Source: a virus. From it: DNA of 64,000 nt. The position numbers were made by a program, and so were the translations under genes. The first letter of the stretch is position 1. Every line of letters starts with the position of its first letter. The stretch is taken from the IMG/VR virus record IMGVR_UViG_3300032287_003869, positions 27,810 through 91,809 of that record; one strand, 5' to 3'. This document shows, in pieces, positions 32,113 through 40,340 of this stretch. Under the pieces are notes generated by a model. The model was not told where the DNA came from. It saw only the letters and a list, made by a program, of their open reading frames with translations, and made no database searches.

Positions 32113-32971
32113 TTCGTTCACAAACCTTATCCAAGGTAAAGAAGTTTTTATACGCTTCTTTACCGTTTTGTGACATAACATCTATTTCGGATTGAGTCTT
32201 GGATTTTAAAATATCTTTAAGATTTTCAATATTTTTTACATCCAAAACAACACTAAATGAGTTGTAATTCAATACGTCAGAGAAAGGAAGATATGGAACA
32301 TCGTCATATATGTAAACAGGAATCGATCCAAGTTGCAATGTTTCGTAAAACCTAAAACTCTGTTTACCATAACCCCTTGCACATATTGTAAAAACCGATT
32401 TTTTAGTTGTTTCCCTGAATATATCCAAATCACTCTTGTTGATATTATATTGCCAAGTTTTACTGGATATATGAAAATCGCTGTCTTTTTTACAATATTC
32501 TATCGTTTTTCTCCTGACATCGTGAGTCTCTGATCCAACAAAACTACAAAATATACTTTTATCGTATTTTACACCATCGTCAGGAATAGGAGAACATACT
32601 AAAGGAATAGGTATCCCCTTTGGATAATTACCACCAGCGGAATAAACATCCACATCCAAGTGTTCTGTTTTTTCACTTGGAGCATCATCGTGCTGTGAAA
32701 CTATAAAATATTTTTTATCTTTTGGTATTGTATTAAGATAACATTGGATGACAGGATTCTTGTAATTGTGTATCCAATTTCTTAGATATATATTTGTCCA
32801 AAATATTGGAAGATAATATCTGGAATACTCTTTATCCAAACAATTTTTAATGAAATAATCGCAAAAATATTCCTCCAAATAAAGACCTTGATGGTAACAA
32901 GGATAGGGGGGAAGAGGGTATTTTATCCTCAAATAAGTAGTATCATGGAACAGTTTCTCTTGAAAGTTCAC
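32090..32971 (-). CDS. Exostosin-like glycosyltransferase (GT47-type)
   Basis: Protein of 293 aa. The C-terminal segment FTICARGYGKQSFRFYETLQ followed by LGSIPVYIYDD is the classic exostosin nucleotide-sugar motif. Upstream, KYFIVSQHDDAP and FCSFVGSETHDVRRK match the N-terminal Rossmann half. It belongs to a tight minus-strand run of glycosyltransferases (35331 to 32090) with 4- to 29-bp overlaps. Specificity unknown. Confidence 0.8.
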   Translation of the reverse strand: MNFQEKLFHDTTYLRIKYPLPPYPCYHQGLYLEEYFCDYFIKNCLDKEYSRYYLPIFWTNIYLRNWIHNYKNPVIQCYLNTIPKDKKYFIVSQHDDAPSEKTEHLDVDVYSAGGNYPKGIPIPLVCSPIPDDGVKYDKSIFCSFVGSETHDVRRKTIEYCKKDSDFHISSKTWQYNINKSDLDIFRETTKKSVFTICARGYGKQSFRFYETLQLGSIPVYIYDDVPYLPFSDVLNYNSFSVVLDVKNIENLKDILKSKTQSEIDVMSQNGKEAYKNFFTLDKVCERIISLVEK

Positions 32972-33626
32972 TCTTAATATATTCTAATAGTTTGATTTTA
33001 TTGTTCACACCGACAGTCCAATTGGCATGGTGCATTAAAATTGATTTTGGAATATTATCATATTCCTCACCATTCCATACAGCATTTCCAGTATTATATG
33101 CTATCGTGTAATACTTGTCTTCAGGAAATGTTCTCCAATTCAGAGAATTTCTACCAAAGTAGTTGAAAGCATACTGGTCATGTTCGAACTTGTCAATGTG
33201 TAAAATAGAATTTTCGAAAACTTTTTTTAATTTTTCTGTGCAAGTCATAACCATGAAACCTGTGCATAAAATTACATTTTCTGGACATTTAGGTGTGTCG
33301 CACTGACAAAAAAGATCAACATCGGGTTCCAAGTCTTTATATTTCAATATGTCTTCTGTAAATCCATCGAAGAACTGAATGTCGGGATCAGAATAAATGA
33401 TCCTCTCTCCCATATTGTCTTCAATCGCTTTGATTATGACTTGAACCTTATCGGAAGTTGATTTACGAAATCCGTAAGTGCTATAGGAACCATCATTGCT
33501 AACTTGATCCATTTCTGACACATATAAAGAAAAATCTTTATTTTTATTTTGTTTTTTATATGTGGGGAGGAAATAATTGTCAAAAAACGGTTTATGAGAA
33601 GCGGTAAAAGATGTATATATCTTCAT
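32943..33626 (-). CDS. Nucleotide-diphospho-sugar transferase, GT-A (GT77-like)
   Basis: Protein of 227 aa. ERIIYSDPDIQFFDG carries the DxD motif (SDPD) near residue 80, CTGFMVMTCTE the conserved acceptor strand, and FEHDQYAFNYF the HDQ motif typical of nucleotide-diphospho-sugar transferases. It overlaps its neighbours by 4 bp and 29 bp. Confidence 0.75.
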   Translation of the reverse strand: MKIYTSFTASHKPFFDNYFLPTYKKQNKNKDFSLYVSEMDQVSNDGSYSTYGFRKSTSDKVQVIIKAIEDNMGERIIYSDPDIQFFDGFTEDILKYKDLEPDVDLFCQCDTPKCPENVILCTGFMVMTCTEKLKKVFENSILHIDKFEHDQYAFNYFGRNSLNWRTFPEDKYYTIAYNTGNAVWNGEEYDNIPKSILMHHANWTVGVNNKIKLLEYIKSELSRETVP

Positions 33627-34534
33627 AGAAGAGATGGTATGTTATTTATAAATCCGGTTGGAGAAAGATAGTTTTCCCAAATCTCTCTGCATCTTTTTTG
33701 TCTTTCAGCTAAATCGTTTTTTTCACAATACTCTTGTATTTTATCTGGAAGAGAATTCAATTCTTTTTCTTCAACAAAAACTATTTCTTTTTTATAATCA
33801 ATTAAATTTTCAAAAGGAAGAACACAATCCGTATCGATAAAGACTGGAATTCTACCAAAACACATGGTTTCATAGAAACGATAGGAAAAGTTACCACACC
33901 CTCTAGGACAAAGAATAAAGATATTGTTTTGCAAATTATTGAAAAACTTCTCTCTTCCTTTCATCTTATCCACAGATGGGTTTTGAAAGAAAGAGAAAAC
34001 CTCATCATGCTGAATCATGAATCCACTTGTTTTTAATATTTCCAATGCTTCTTTTCTTATCGGCCTATTACTATCTCCGCAAAATCCAATAGAAGCTCTA
34101 TCTGAAAACCCCTTAGAATTCTTCAAAATATCTGGAATGAAAACTGGAAAGGCGAATTCGTTTTTCTTTTTTTCAGATGCAAAGAAAGATGTTCTAAAAA
34201 GTATAACATCTTCAGGAATGTTATAATCCCCTCCGAAATCATCATTGTTCAGGCATATCAATTTCTTTCCATTTTTTCTGGAAAGTTCCAATATATCTAG
34301 GAATCTCTTTTCCAGAGACGATATAAATTTGAATGGGAGAACGAAGTAATCACACTCTTTTTCATCAGCATATTCTATTCCTGTAAGATTTTGAAAAATA
34401 CCTGATTCCCAAAATCTATTTCCATCGATATGATCTTTTGCTTGTTTGGAAAGAAGAGGATAGGTGAAAAGAAGCTCAGTGACCAATTCAAGGTCGGATT
34501 GTTTCAAATATTGTTTAGGAACGTGGTATTTCAT
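33623..34534 (-). CDS. Exostosin-like glycosyltransferase
   Basis: Protein of 303 aa. IFILCPRGCGNFSYRFYE then GRIPVFIDTDCVLPF is the exostosin motif; ASIGFCGDSNRPIRKEAL is the preceding Rossmann segment. It is a paralogue of 32090-32971 (same C-terminal pattern), separated from it by the GT77-like gene. It overlaps both neighbours by 4 bp, so the run is probably one operon. Confidence 0.8.
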   Translation of the reverse strand: MKYHVPKQYLKQSDLELVTELLFTYPLLSKQAKDHIDGNRFWESGIFQNLTGIEYADEKECDYFVLPFKFISSLEKRFLDILELSRKNGKKLICLNNDDFGGDYNIPEDVILFRTSFFASEKKKNEFAFPVFIPDILKNSKGFSDRASIGFCGDSNRPIRKEALEILKTSGFMIQHDEVFSFFQNPSVDKMKGREKFFNNLQNNIFILCPRGCGNFSYRFYETMCFGRIPVFIDTDCVLPFENLIDYKKEIVFVEEKELNSLPDKIQEYCEKNDLAERQKRCREIWENYLSPTGFINNIPSLL

Positions 34535-35331
34535 GGGTTAAAGTATTTGTTTTCCAGTTCAACTTCATTATCAAAAGGTGTCCAATAATTTTGACCCTTT
34601 CTTCTTAAAAGAACATTGAAAAGAAAATCATGCCACATCTTGCAATCGTCTTTATGTATATTCCAAAGAATATTCTTATTGTATTCCAATTCGGGCGATT
34701 GGTTGGAAGAAACTTCTTCATGCATTATGTGGAAAAGCATTGGAGGCCATTTGTTACAAAAATCGCAATTTCCTATTTTTTTCATTATAGTTGCATAATG
34801 AACATCCCATCCACTTATTGCATAAATGTATTTTGGAAATTCATTTTTATGTTTTTTCCACCATTCTGTTTTTACAGCATATGCATCGAATCCCGCCACT
34901 TGATAATGAGAAATTTCTTTAGGCTGCTCATCTATAGATGATATGTCACCAATTGCCAATCTTGCTGCACAGTAGGTATCGAAATTTGTATTTAAAATAT
35001 GTTTTATAAATCTATCAGAAATAATAATATCCGAATTTACAAAAATAAACATATCGATATCATTTTGGTCGGAATATTCGCAAAGAACATTAAACATGTC
35101 ATGTATCATTGGTAAATCCCTATCAAAACCATTAGTATAGGATTTGCTATGTTCTGTTAATTTTGGAAGAAAAACAATATCATCATTTTTTTGTGGATTT
35201 TCAGAACCCTCAAAATCCATGTTTAAAAGAGTCAATCCAAATTGTTTTTTTAATTTTAAAAGACTTTTTTGAGAAATTTCAACCCTTTTATTCAACGGGT
35301 AGTGTAAATTAAATCCAATGGCAATTCTCAC
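34531..35331 (-). CDS. GT-A-like glycosyltransferase
   Basis: Protein of 266 aa, GTG start. IDMFIFVNSDIIISDRFI near residues 92-109 supplies the strand with an acidic NSD motif, and HYQVAGFDAYAVKTEWW with ISGWDVHYATIMKKI the later conserved segments, including the WD motif typical of GT-A enzymes. The donor is unknown. First gene of the minus-strand glycosyltransferase run 35331-32090. Confidence 0.65.
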   Translation of the reverse strand: MRIAIGFNLHYPLNKRVEISQKSLLKLKKQFGLTLLNMDFEGSENPQKNDDIVFLPKLTEHSKSYTNGFDRDLPMIHDMFNVLCEYSDQNDIDMFIFVNSDIIISDRFIKHILNTNFDTYCAARLAIGDISSIDEQPKEISHYQVAGFDAYAVKTEWWKKHKNEFPKYIYAISGWDVHYATIMKKIGNCDFCNKWPPMLFHIMHEEVSSNQSPELEYNKNILWNIHKDDCKMWHDFLFNVLLRRKGQNYWTPFDNEVELENKYFNP

Positions 35332-35353
35332 GAATAAGATTTATTCAAACTCG

Positions 35354-35951
35354 TTATGTTTTCAATCCAAAAAAATAATCATTATGAGTGCCATCCCAAT
35401 TAGGATTGTTTAGAGGATTATAGTTGGTAACATTTTCTAAACACTCATATCCGAAAAAAGAAAGATAATCAAATATTTCTTTTTTATCTTTTTCATATAT
35501 CTCTATTAACATGAAAGATATTTGTTTTTTTGTGAGATCTATTCCCTTGAGAACTTCCAACTCGTAACCCTCAACGTCCAATGAAAGAAAATCTATTTTA
35601 TTAAATCCGCTTTCATCTATTATAGATTGCAATGTTCTTGCTTTAACTGAAACTAAATTTGAATCATTAAGCCTATGCCCACCAACAGAAGACATCGCGT
35701 GTCCATTAAAATTTCCCAAAACTTCATTTTTTTTTATAATCAAAAGAAACACAAGCACTATTAAAAATTTTATTATTCGGTCTAGTTTTTAAGCAAGCAT
35801 CATATCCTACAAAAGACGGCTCAATCAATATTCCACTCCATCCAAAATCATCTTCCAGCCATTTTGTATTGGATTGAAACGCTCCATCATTCGCTCCAAG
35901 TTCAATGTAAGCCCCGTTTCTGAAATCCAAAGACTGCTTGTAAATTGACAT
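35354..35951 (-). pseudogene. FkbM-family methyltransferase, split by a frameshift at an A9 run
   Basis: Two overlapping frames together make one FkbM methyltransferase. The 5' frame (35951-35724) has GAYIELGANDGAFQ (SAM motif I) and GILIEPS; it ends in DYKKK then TGA at a run of nine A (minus strand, plus T9 at 35727-35735). The 3' frame (to 35354) has IDFLSLDVEGYELEVLKG, the FkbM hallmark, and a complete C-terminus. Loss of one A would join the frames. It may be a pseudogene, a sequencing error, or a gene expressed or phase-varied by polymerase slippage on the run. Confidence 0.75.
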
Positions 35952-35968
35952 TAAGAATAGTTAAGCAA

Positions 35969-36661
35969 TCAAGCACAACTTTCAACCATCTTCGCTTCTT
36001 GCTCTCTTCTTTTAAGAAGACCATCCAAGCCCTTGCCTTCCCAAAGTCTTTTCATGCTTCTGATTTCTCTAGCAATTCCTTTGTAATCTTTATTGGCAAC
36101 CAAATCTCTGATATTAACCATTTCCACTCTCGATGGCCCTTTAGTTGATGTTCCTCTATTGAAAGCGATACTGACCAATCCTATTTGTGCCTTTTCGCAA
36201 AGCTCATTAGTCTTGGGCCAAAGAGCATTTGTCAATTTCCAGAATTTTGGAAGAGTCCAAGAAACAAAGGCTTTTGATGCATTTTCCCAAGATAATTCTA
36301 TATCTTTCACTTTAGAAAGAGAGTTTTTGGCATTTTCCGCTTTTAACCCAATTACTGATTTTAATCTTGAACACTCTTCTTCTGTAAAAAAGGATGAAAA
36401 ATGTTTATCGAATTCATCTTGAATCATGTATCCCAAATCAGCACCTATGCCCATTGTTATTCCGGATTCACCTTTTGGCCAAGTCATTTTTTTCAAACAT
36501 TTTTCGTAATATGATTTTCCACCAGTTTCAAACTCTATTAAAGGAGTCCAATCGTAATCCAAATATGTTCTTTCTTTTTTAGGCGCTTCTACAACTTTTT
36601 TTTCGGAATCTTGTTCCTTTTTTAAAGCAGAAAATATAAAATTTAAAAATTTAGACAACAT
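35969..36661 (-). CDS. Endolysin, GH24/pesticin-like lysozyme
   Basis: Protein of 230 aa. LIEFETGGKSYYEK carries the likely catalytic Glu, TWPKGESGITMGIGADLGYM matches the T4-lysozyme-like GIG strand region, and IGLVSIAFNRGTS plus RSMKRLWEGKGLDGLLKRRE form the C-terminal lobe. The N-terminal MLSKFLNFIFSALKK may be a membrane or release segment rather than a cleaved signal. It is the last gene of the lysis cassette 37483-35969 and overlaps the previous gene's stop. Confidence 0.8.
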   Translation of the reverse strand: MLSKFLNFIFSALKKEQDSEKKVVEAPKKERTYLDYDWTPLIEFETGGKSYYEKCLKKMTWPKGESGITMGIGADLGYMIQDEFDKHFSSFFTEEECSRLKSVIGLKAENAKNSLSKVKDIELSWENASKAFVSWTLPKFWKLTNALWPKTNELCEKAQIGLVSIAFNRGTSTKGPSRVEMVNIRDLVANKDYKGIAREIRSMKRLWEGKGLDGLLKRREQEAKMVESCA

Positions 36662-36846
36662 TAGAAATCAGCTCCTCCTGAAATTTTAAATGAAACTTTA
36701 TTTTTTACATCATCAACAGAATTTATTTTTTTTGCTGAAAATGAAATTGCTGGCCTGATAGAAAGCAATAATCTCAACCAAAAAGGGCGATCATCCTCTT
36801 TTCTACTAGGATTGGTTATGAATCTGGAATAATCCTTTTCAGGCAT
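36661..36846 (-). CDS. Small lysis-cassette protein, unknown
   Basis: Protein of 61 aa between the holin-like and endolysin genes. It has a charged N-terminus, a short amphipathic stretch (FWLRLLLSIRPAISFSA) and a polar tail. It may be a spanin- or antiholin-type accessory, judged only from its position. Its start follows an AT element (TTAAATAAA), and its stop overlaps the endolysin start. Confidence 0.5.
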   Translation of the reverse strand: MPEKDYSRFITNPSRKEDDRPFWLRLLLSIRPAISFSAKKINSVDDVKNKVSFKISGGADF

Positions 36847-36851
36847 TTTAT

Positions 36852-37145
36852 TTAATCCTTAGATGCCACCTTTAAATTGGTTACAGCCATTTCGATGGCA
36901 AGATTTAACAAAGAATTAGCAGCATTCATTCCTTCATTCTTTGCAGCATCAGCCAATTTCTCAAAAGCCTGTTCTCTTTTTTCCGAATTGCTGATATTGT
37001 TGTTTTCAGCCAATTCTTTTACGATACCCAATGCTATTGGGAGAAGAACCGTCAAAGACATTCCGACTTGTTTAGTGACCAATGGCCAAACGAATGTCCA
37101 TAGCAATTTAGGAACTCCTAGTATTTTTGATATTAATGATTTCAT
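36852..37145 (-). CDS. Putative holin
   Basis: Protein of 97 aa with an N-terminal amphipathic region, one or two hydrophobic spans (residues 13-45, including GMSLTVLLPIALGIVKEL) and a charged helical C-terminus. The size, membrane segment and position upstream of the endolysin suggest a holin. It overlaps the upstream membrane protein by 4 bp (ATGA). PLVTKQVG resembles GPLVTKGV of that protein. Confidence 0.6.
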   Translation of the reverse strand: MKSLISKILGVPKLLWTFVWPLVTKQVGMSLTVLLPIALGIVKELAENNNISNSEKREQAFEKLADAAKNEGMNAANSLLNLAIEMAVTNLKVASKD

Positions 37146-37483
37146 GGTTTTAAATTGGTAGCTGCTTGAACTGTTTGAGGCCCAACATATCCATCCACAT
37201 CAACAGTAGCGCCAGCATCGTTAAGCATTTGCTGAATTTCTTTTCCATATTTTTTGGAAATATTTGCAGGAATTAGACCGTATGCATAGTCAACCAAAAC
37301 CCAAAGGATTCCGGTAAGGACGTATTCGTTAAGGTAAACCTCAACACCTGGTAGCTTTTGAGCTAGAACAGCAACAGCGGAAGCAACCAACGCCGTCACA
37401 CCCTTAGTGACAAGGGGTCCGCTTTTTGATATTGCCATTTTAACAATCGCTGTTTCTAAGAAGTCTGGAAGTTTTATTTTCAT
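37142..37483 (-). CDS. Membrane protein with C-terminal peptidoglycan-binding-like domain
   Basis: Protein of 113 aa. Two hydrophobic spans (about residues 23-43 and 53-70) are followed by KYGKEIQQMLNDAG, VDVDGYVGPQTVQAA, the pattern of the PG_binding_1 fold. The arrangement suggests a membrane-anchored cell-wall binding protein or a holin with an extra domain. It opens the lysis cassette and has an exact TATAAATA 8 nt upstream. Confidence 0.65.
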   Translation of the reverse strand: MKIKLPDFLETAIVKMAISKSGPLVTKGVTALVASAVAVLAQKLPGVEVYLNEYVLTGILWVLVDYAYGLIPANISKKYGKEIQQMLNDAGATVDVDGYVGPQTVQAATNLKP

Positions 37484-37491
37484 AGCATAAT

Positions 37492-37499
37492 TATTTATA
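37492..37499 (-). promoter_or_regulatory. Late promoter TATAAATA for the lysis cassette
   Basis: An exact consensus on the minus strand, 8 nt before the ATG at 37483. Confidence 0.65.
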
Positions 37500-37547
37500 T
37501 CTAGATATATAAGTTTGACAAAATTATTATTTTTTTGTTCAAAAGCG

Positions 37548-37556
37548 ATAAATAAT
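37548..37556 (+). promoter_or_regulatory. Late-promoter-like element ATAAATAAT
   Basis: It ends 3 nt before the ATG at 37560 and supports that ATG over an upstream TTG at 37515. Confidence 0.55.
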
Positions 37557-37559
37557 AAT

Positions 37560-37820
37560 ATGGCTCAAAAAATAACTTCTTATCAAACCGCTGAACATGG
37601 TAAATTTGTAGAAATTGTTGGAAATACTCAATATCCAGCTATTTCCGTAGTAAGATGGTCTTATCCAGATACTTCTGATGCATTTCCTGAAAATGCTGGA
37701 TTACCTCCAGTTAGTTCTGTTGACGTATATTCAAAATACGCCGTTTTAGTGGAACCAGTTGGATTAATGGCACAATTGACCACAATGACAAACGTCCTCT
37801 GCGCTATATTGAACAAGTAA
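37560..37820 (+). CDS. Small probable virion protein
   Basis: Protein of 86 aa starting MAQKITSYQTAEHG. Beta-rich and uncharged (FVEIVGNTQYPAISVVRWSY). No family recognised. Divergent from the lysis cassette, under a late-type element. Confidence 0.55.
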   Translation: MAQKITSYQTAEHGKFVEIVGNTQYPAISVVRWSYPDTSDAFPENAGLPPVSSVDVYSKYAVLVEPVGLMAQLTTMTNVLCAILNK

Positions 37821-37825
37821 TTTAA

Positions 37826-38200
37826 ATGAAAAAAAATTATTGGCAACCAGATATAGATAACTGGATCATTAACGAAAATGATACCAACAATGTATTTGGG
37901 TCTTCTTCTTTTTTGGCCGACAAAATGGCAAAAAATGTTCCAGTAAAAAGTGAGGAAGAGGATGAAAAACACGACAAACTGGAACAACCATACAAGGGAA
38001 TCGATACTCTTGAGAAGTTAAAAAAAGAAATAACAAGACTTTTGGGCGATATACATCATCTCTCCGAAGGAGATCAAGATGTTAAAAGTAAAACAGACGT
38101 CTACGAAATAATAATTAAAAAATTAGATGAGCCAGATTTAAGGACTATGCTAGATATAGCATCTGAAGAAGTTAAGAAGAGGAATCTTTCTTCTTTTTGA
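37826..38200 (+). CDS. Hypothetical helical protein
   Basis: Protein of 124 aa, acidic and helical (LEKLKKEITRLLGDIHHL, YEIIIKKLDEPDLRTML). No family recognised. It follows the previous gene by 5 nt, and its 3' end overlaps the convergent gene by 29 bp. Confidence 0.55.
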   Translation: MKKNYWQPDIDNWIINENDTNNVFGSSSFLADKMAKNVPVKSEEEDEKHDKLEQPYKGIDTLEKLKKEITRLLGDIHHLSEGDQDVKSKTDVYEIIIKKLDEPDLRTMLDIASEEVKKRNLSSF

Positions 38201-38414
38201 TTTTTTTCTTCTTTTTAGGCCATTTTACCAAAACCTGTGACGTGGATGATGGTGCTAATCCTGCGGGACCAGAACCCTTGAATCCCGATGGGACCGAACC
38301 ATGATGAATCACATTTTTAGAAGGAACTGGTGCATGTCTTCCTTGAATCGCTTTCGCTCTTGGGTATACATTATGCCCTTCAAGTATTTTTTGTATTTCC
38401 TTGTTAAATTGCAT
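38172..38414 (-). CDS. Small basic protein with capsid-targeting-like leader
   Basis: Protein of 80 aa. The leader MQFNKEIQKILE has ILE at 10-12. The rest is Gly/Pro/Ser-rich and ends in a Lys-rich tail (KWPKKKKKIKKKKDSSS). It lies one base after the tail-collar fibre gene stop, so it is probably co-transcribed with it. It is the only leader-bearing gene far from the 18-29 kb cluster. Confidence 0.6.
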   Translation of the reverse strand: MQFNKEIQKILEGHNVYPRAKAIQGRHAPVPSKNVIHHGSVPSGFKGSGPAGLAPSSTSQVLVKWPKKKKKIKKKKDSSS

Positions 38415-38415
38415 T

Positions 38416-39549
38416 TTAGTATGCCTTGATGCACTTCATAACAACGGCACTTGGTTGAATGATATTGAAAGGTTCACCCAAGGGTCCGTCATTTAATCCA
38501 TTGTCGGTTCCATCTCCAGTGACATATGTGTTCGATTTCAACGATCCCCCAATTGCGCTTAAAGATAGTGCGCCTCCAGTAGATACTGCATCATAAGAGT
38601 GAGTATGGGATGGGATATTTTCTTTTTGAAGAATTGTATTTTCCGATCCACCAATTGCTCCAACATAGGAACTCAATGTTGTTGTCTCTGTTCCACCAAA
38701 TCCAACTGTTGTTCTTCTTCTAAGGTCTGGAAGATTAAAATCATTTCCGCTTCCTCCCCAAGTATAACCTATTGCGGCAAACAGATCCGGATATTCTGAA
38801 GCTGAAAGAGTGCTTCCATCGCATGTAAGATATCCTGTAGGCGCATTACCTCCAGCAAAATCAATAATTGTCCCAACGGGAACTCCGAAATTTGCATTTA
38901 CGCCCACAAGCAAAGGAGCAAGAACATTTGCCAATGTTTGAAGAGGAATGTCTTCTATATCTCCAGCGGGGCCAAGATTCCCTTTTATAGTATTTCCATT
39001 CATCCCCTCAAGCATTCCGTTTGTAACGGATCTATCAGCAATCTTTAATTTACCGCTTAAATCAAAATCCAATCCACCATCAGTAGCAGTATCAGATAAT
39101 CGAATTTGAGTTCCACTTTTTTCCAATCCACGCCCATATATTAAATTTGAAAAATAATCTGAATTTAAACTGAATTGTTTTACAGAAATGGCACTTGTTT
39201 CATTTAATGTCGTTGTAACATTATCCGCTGTAAAATTCCTTGTAATTCTGGCATAAGACGCCAAATTGGCTGGAGTCGATCCTGTCAATGCAAAGAGATT
39301 GTTAGTTGTTCTATCGAAAACAAGATCGCCTCGATATGCATACGTAATGCCTGTAGATCCGGTATTTACATCAAATGTAGCAAATCCTAAAAATTTATTG
39401 GAAACCAACACTCCACCTTCTGTGACGCCATCCCCAACGAACATTCTTTTAAAATTGGTAATATATAAAGGCTCACCAACAGAATACACAACATCCCCTC
39501 TATCGTTCTCAACACCTTGTCTTAATATGATCTTTGTAAAATCGGGCAT
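38416..39549 (-). CDS. Tail fibre protein with phage tail collar domain
   Basis: Protein of 377 aa. The C-terminal part contains the tail-collar signature: VPVGTIIDFAGGNAPTGYLT, CDGSTLSASEYPDLFAAIG and FNLPDLRRRTTVG. The N-terminal part is a repetitive fibre shaft (Asn/Thr/Ser/Gly-rich). It probably forms a short trimeric fibre or receptor-binding tip. A late-type element ends 3 nt upstream. Confidence 0.85.
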   Translation of the reverse strand: MPDFTKIILRQGVENDRGDVVYSVGEPLYITNFKRMFVGDGVTEGGVLVSNKFLGFATFDVNTGSTGITYAYRGDLVFDRTTNNLFALTGSTPANLASYARITRNFTADNVTTTLNETSAISVKQFSLNSDYFSNLIYGRGLEKSGTQIRLSDTATDGGLDFDLSGKLKIADRSVTNGMLEGMNGNTIKGNLGPAGDIEDIPLQTLANVLAPLLVGVNANFGVPVGTIIDFAGGNAPTGYLTCDGSTLSASEYPDLFAAIGYTWGGSGNDFNLPDLRRRTTVGFGGTETTTLSSYVGAIGGSENTILQKENIPSHTHSYDAVSTGGALSLSAIGGSLKSNTYVTGDGTDNGLNDGPLGEPFNIIQPSAVVMKCIKAY

Positions 39550-39552
39550 GGA

Positions 39553-39561
39553 ATTATTTAG
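39553..39561 (-). promoter_or_regulatory. Late-promoter-like element CTAAATAAT
   Basis: It is on the minus strand, 3 nt before the ATG at 39549, back-to-back with the element at 39570-39578. Confidence 0.55.
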
Positions 39562-39569
39562 AGGCGGCG

Positions 39570-39578
39570 TTAAATAAT
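39570..39578 (+). promoter_or_regulatory. Late-promoter-like element TTAAATAAT
   Basis: It ends 3 nt before the GTG at 39582. Confidence 0.55.
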
Positions 39579-39581
39579 TTC

Positions 39582-39806
39582 GTGAAAAATGTAATTTATG
39601 CCGTGATTGTGGATGGCCAAAACTTGAAATGTATAGATACGTCTAACGGATCGACCCTTGGCGGTACAAATATTATAGGGGAGGTTGTTTCGGGACCAAT
39701 TGTGACAGATGACAGATGCACTGTAGTTTTCAAAAACCACATGGGAAGAAAGGGAACAGTATACAAACTTCCACATTTTTCCGTAGTTTCAGGATTTGAT
39801 GCTTGA
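39582..39806 (+). CDS. Small beta-rich protein
   Basis: Protein of 74 aa, GTG start. Short repeating strands (VIYAVIVDGQNLKCIDT, VVSGPIVTDDRCTVVF) suggest one or two blades of a beta structure or a small virion protein. No family recognised. Late-type element 3 nt upstream. Confidence 0.5.
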   Translation: MKNVIYAVIVDGQNLKCIDTSNGSTLGGTNIIGEVVSGPIVTDDRCTVVFKNHMGRKGTVYKLPHFSVVSGFDA

Positions 39807-39836
39807 TAATTTTGGTTCTCTTTGTATCATGGTTTC

Positions 39837-40304
39837 ATGATTCAAGAATTTAATCTTTATCAAAAACTGCCAATACTCTCCTACGAAGCATTAGACTCTC
39901 CAAAGGTTTTTATTGGATGTTGCATCAAGAGCCAATATGATGAAGAAAGAATTCACATTGAATATAAATTTGAACCTAAAAGAATAGATCACTGTGGAAG
40001 ATATTTGTATGGGATCCTAATAGAACCTTTTGGAAAATATGAGGACTCTCTTAAAGAGTTCTATAAAATTAAATCAATTGATTTATATTCTTATAACAAG
40101 ACTTTAATAGAAAATAATCTCTCATGTGAAGAAAATTTCTCATATTTGGAAGACGGACTGTATCCCGTTGACCCGAAATACATTCAAGACTTCATTCCAA
40201 ACTTCAAATATGATTCTTTCTTCTCAGAAGAAGAGGAAAGTCCTATATATCAAAGAATTAAATGTGTTAATCTGTTTCTGTTGAAACCCAATTTTGATTA
40301 TTGA
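39837..40304 (+). CDS. Hypothetical protein
   Basis: Protein of 155 aa, started here at the ATG at 39837 (MIQEFNLYQK); an in-frame TTG at 39822 would add five residues. Acidic, with aromatic-rich strands (RIHIEYKFEPKRIDHCGRYL). No family recognised and no clear promoter. Confidence 0.5.
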   Translation: MIQEFNLYQKLPILSYEALDSPKVFIGCCIKSQYDEERIHIEYKFEPKRIDHCGRYLYGILIEPFGKYEDSLKEFYKIKSIDLYSYNKTLIENNLSCEENFSYLEDGLYPVDPKYIQDFIPNFKYDSFFSEEEESPIYQRIKCVNLFLLKPNFDY

Positions 40305-40340
40305 TTTCGTTCTAAATACTCCAACCAATAGGCAGATTTA

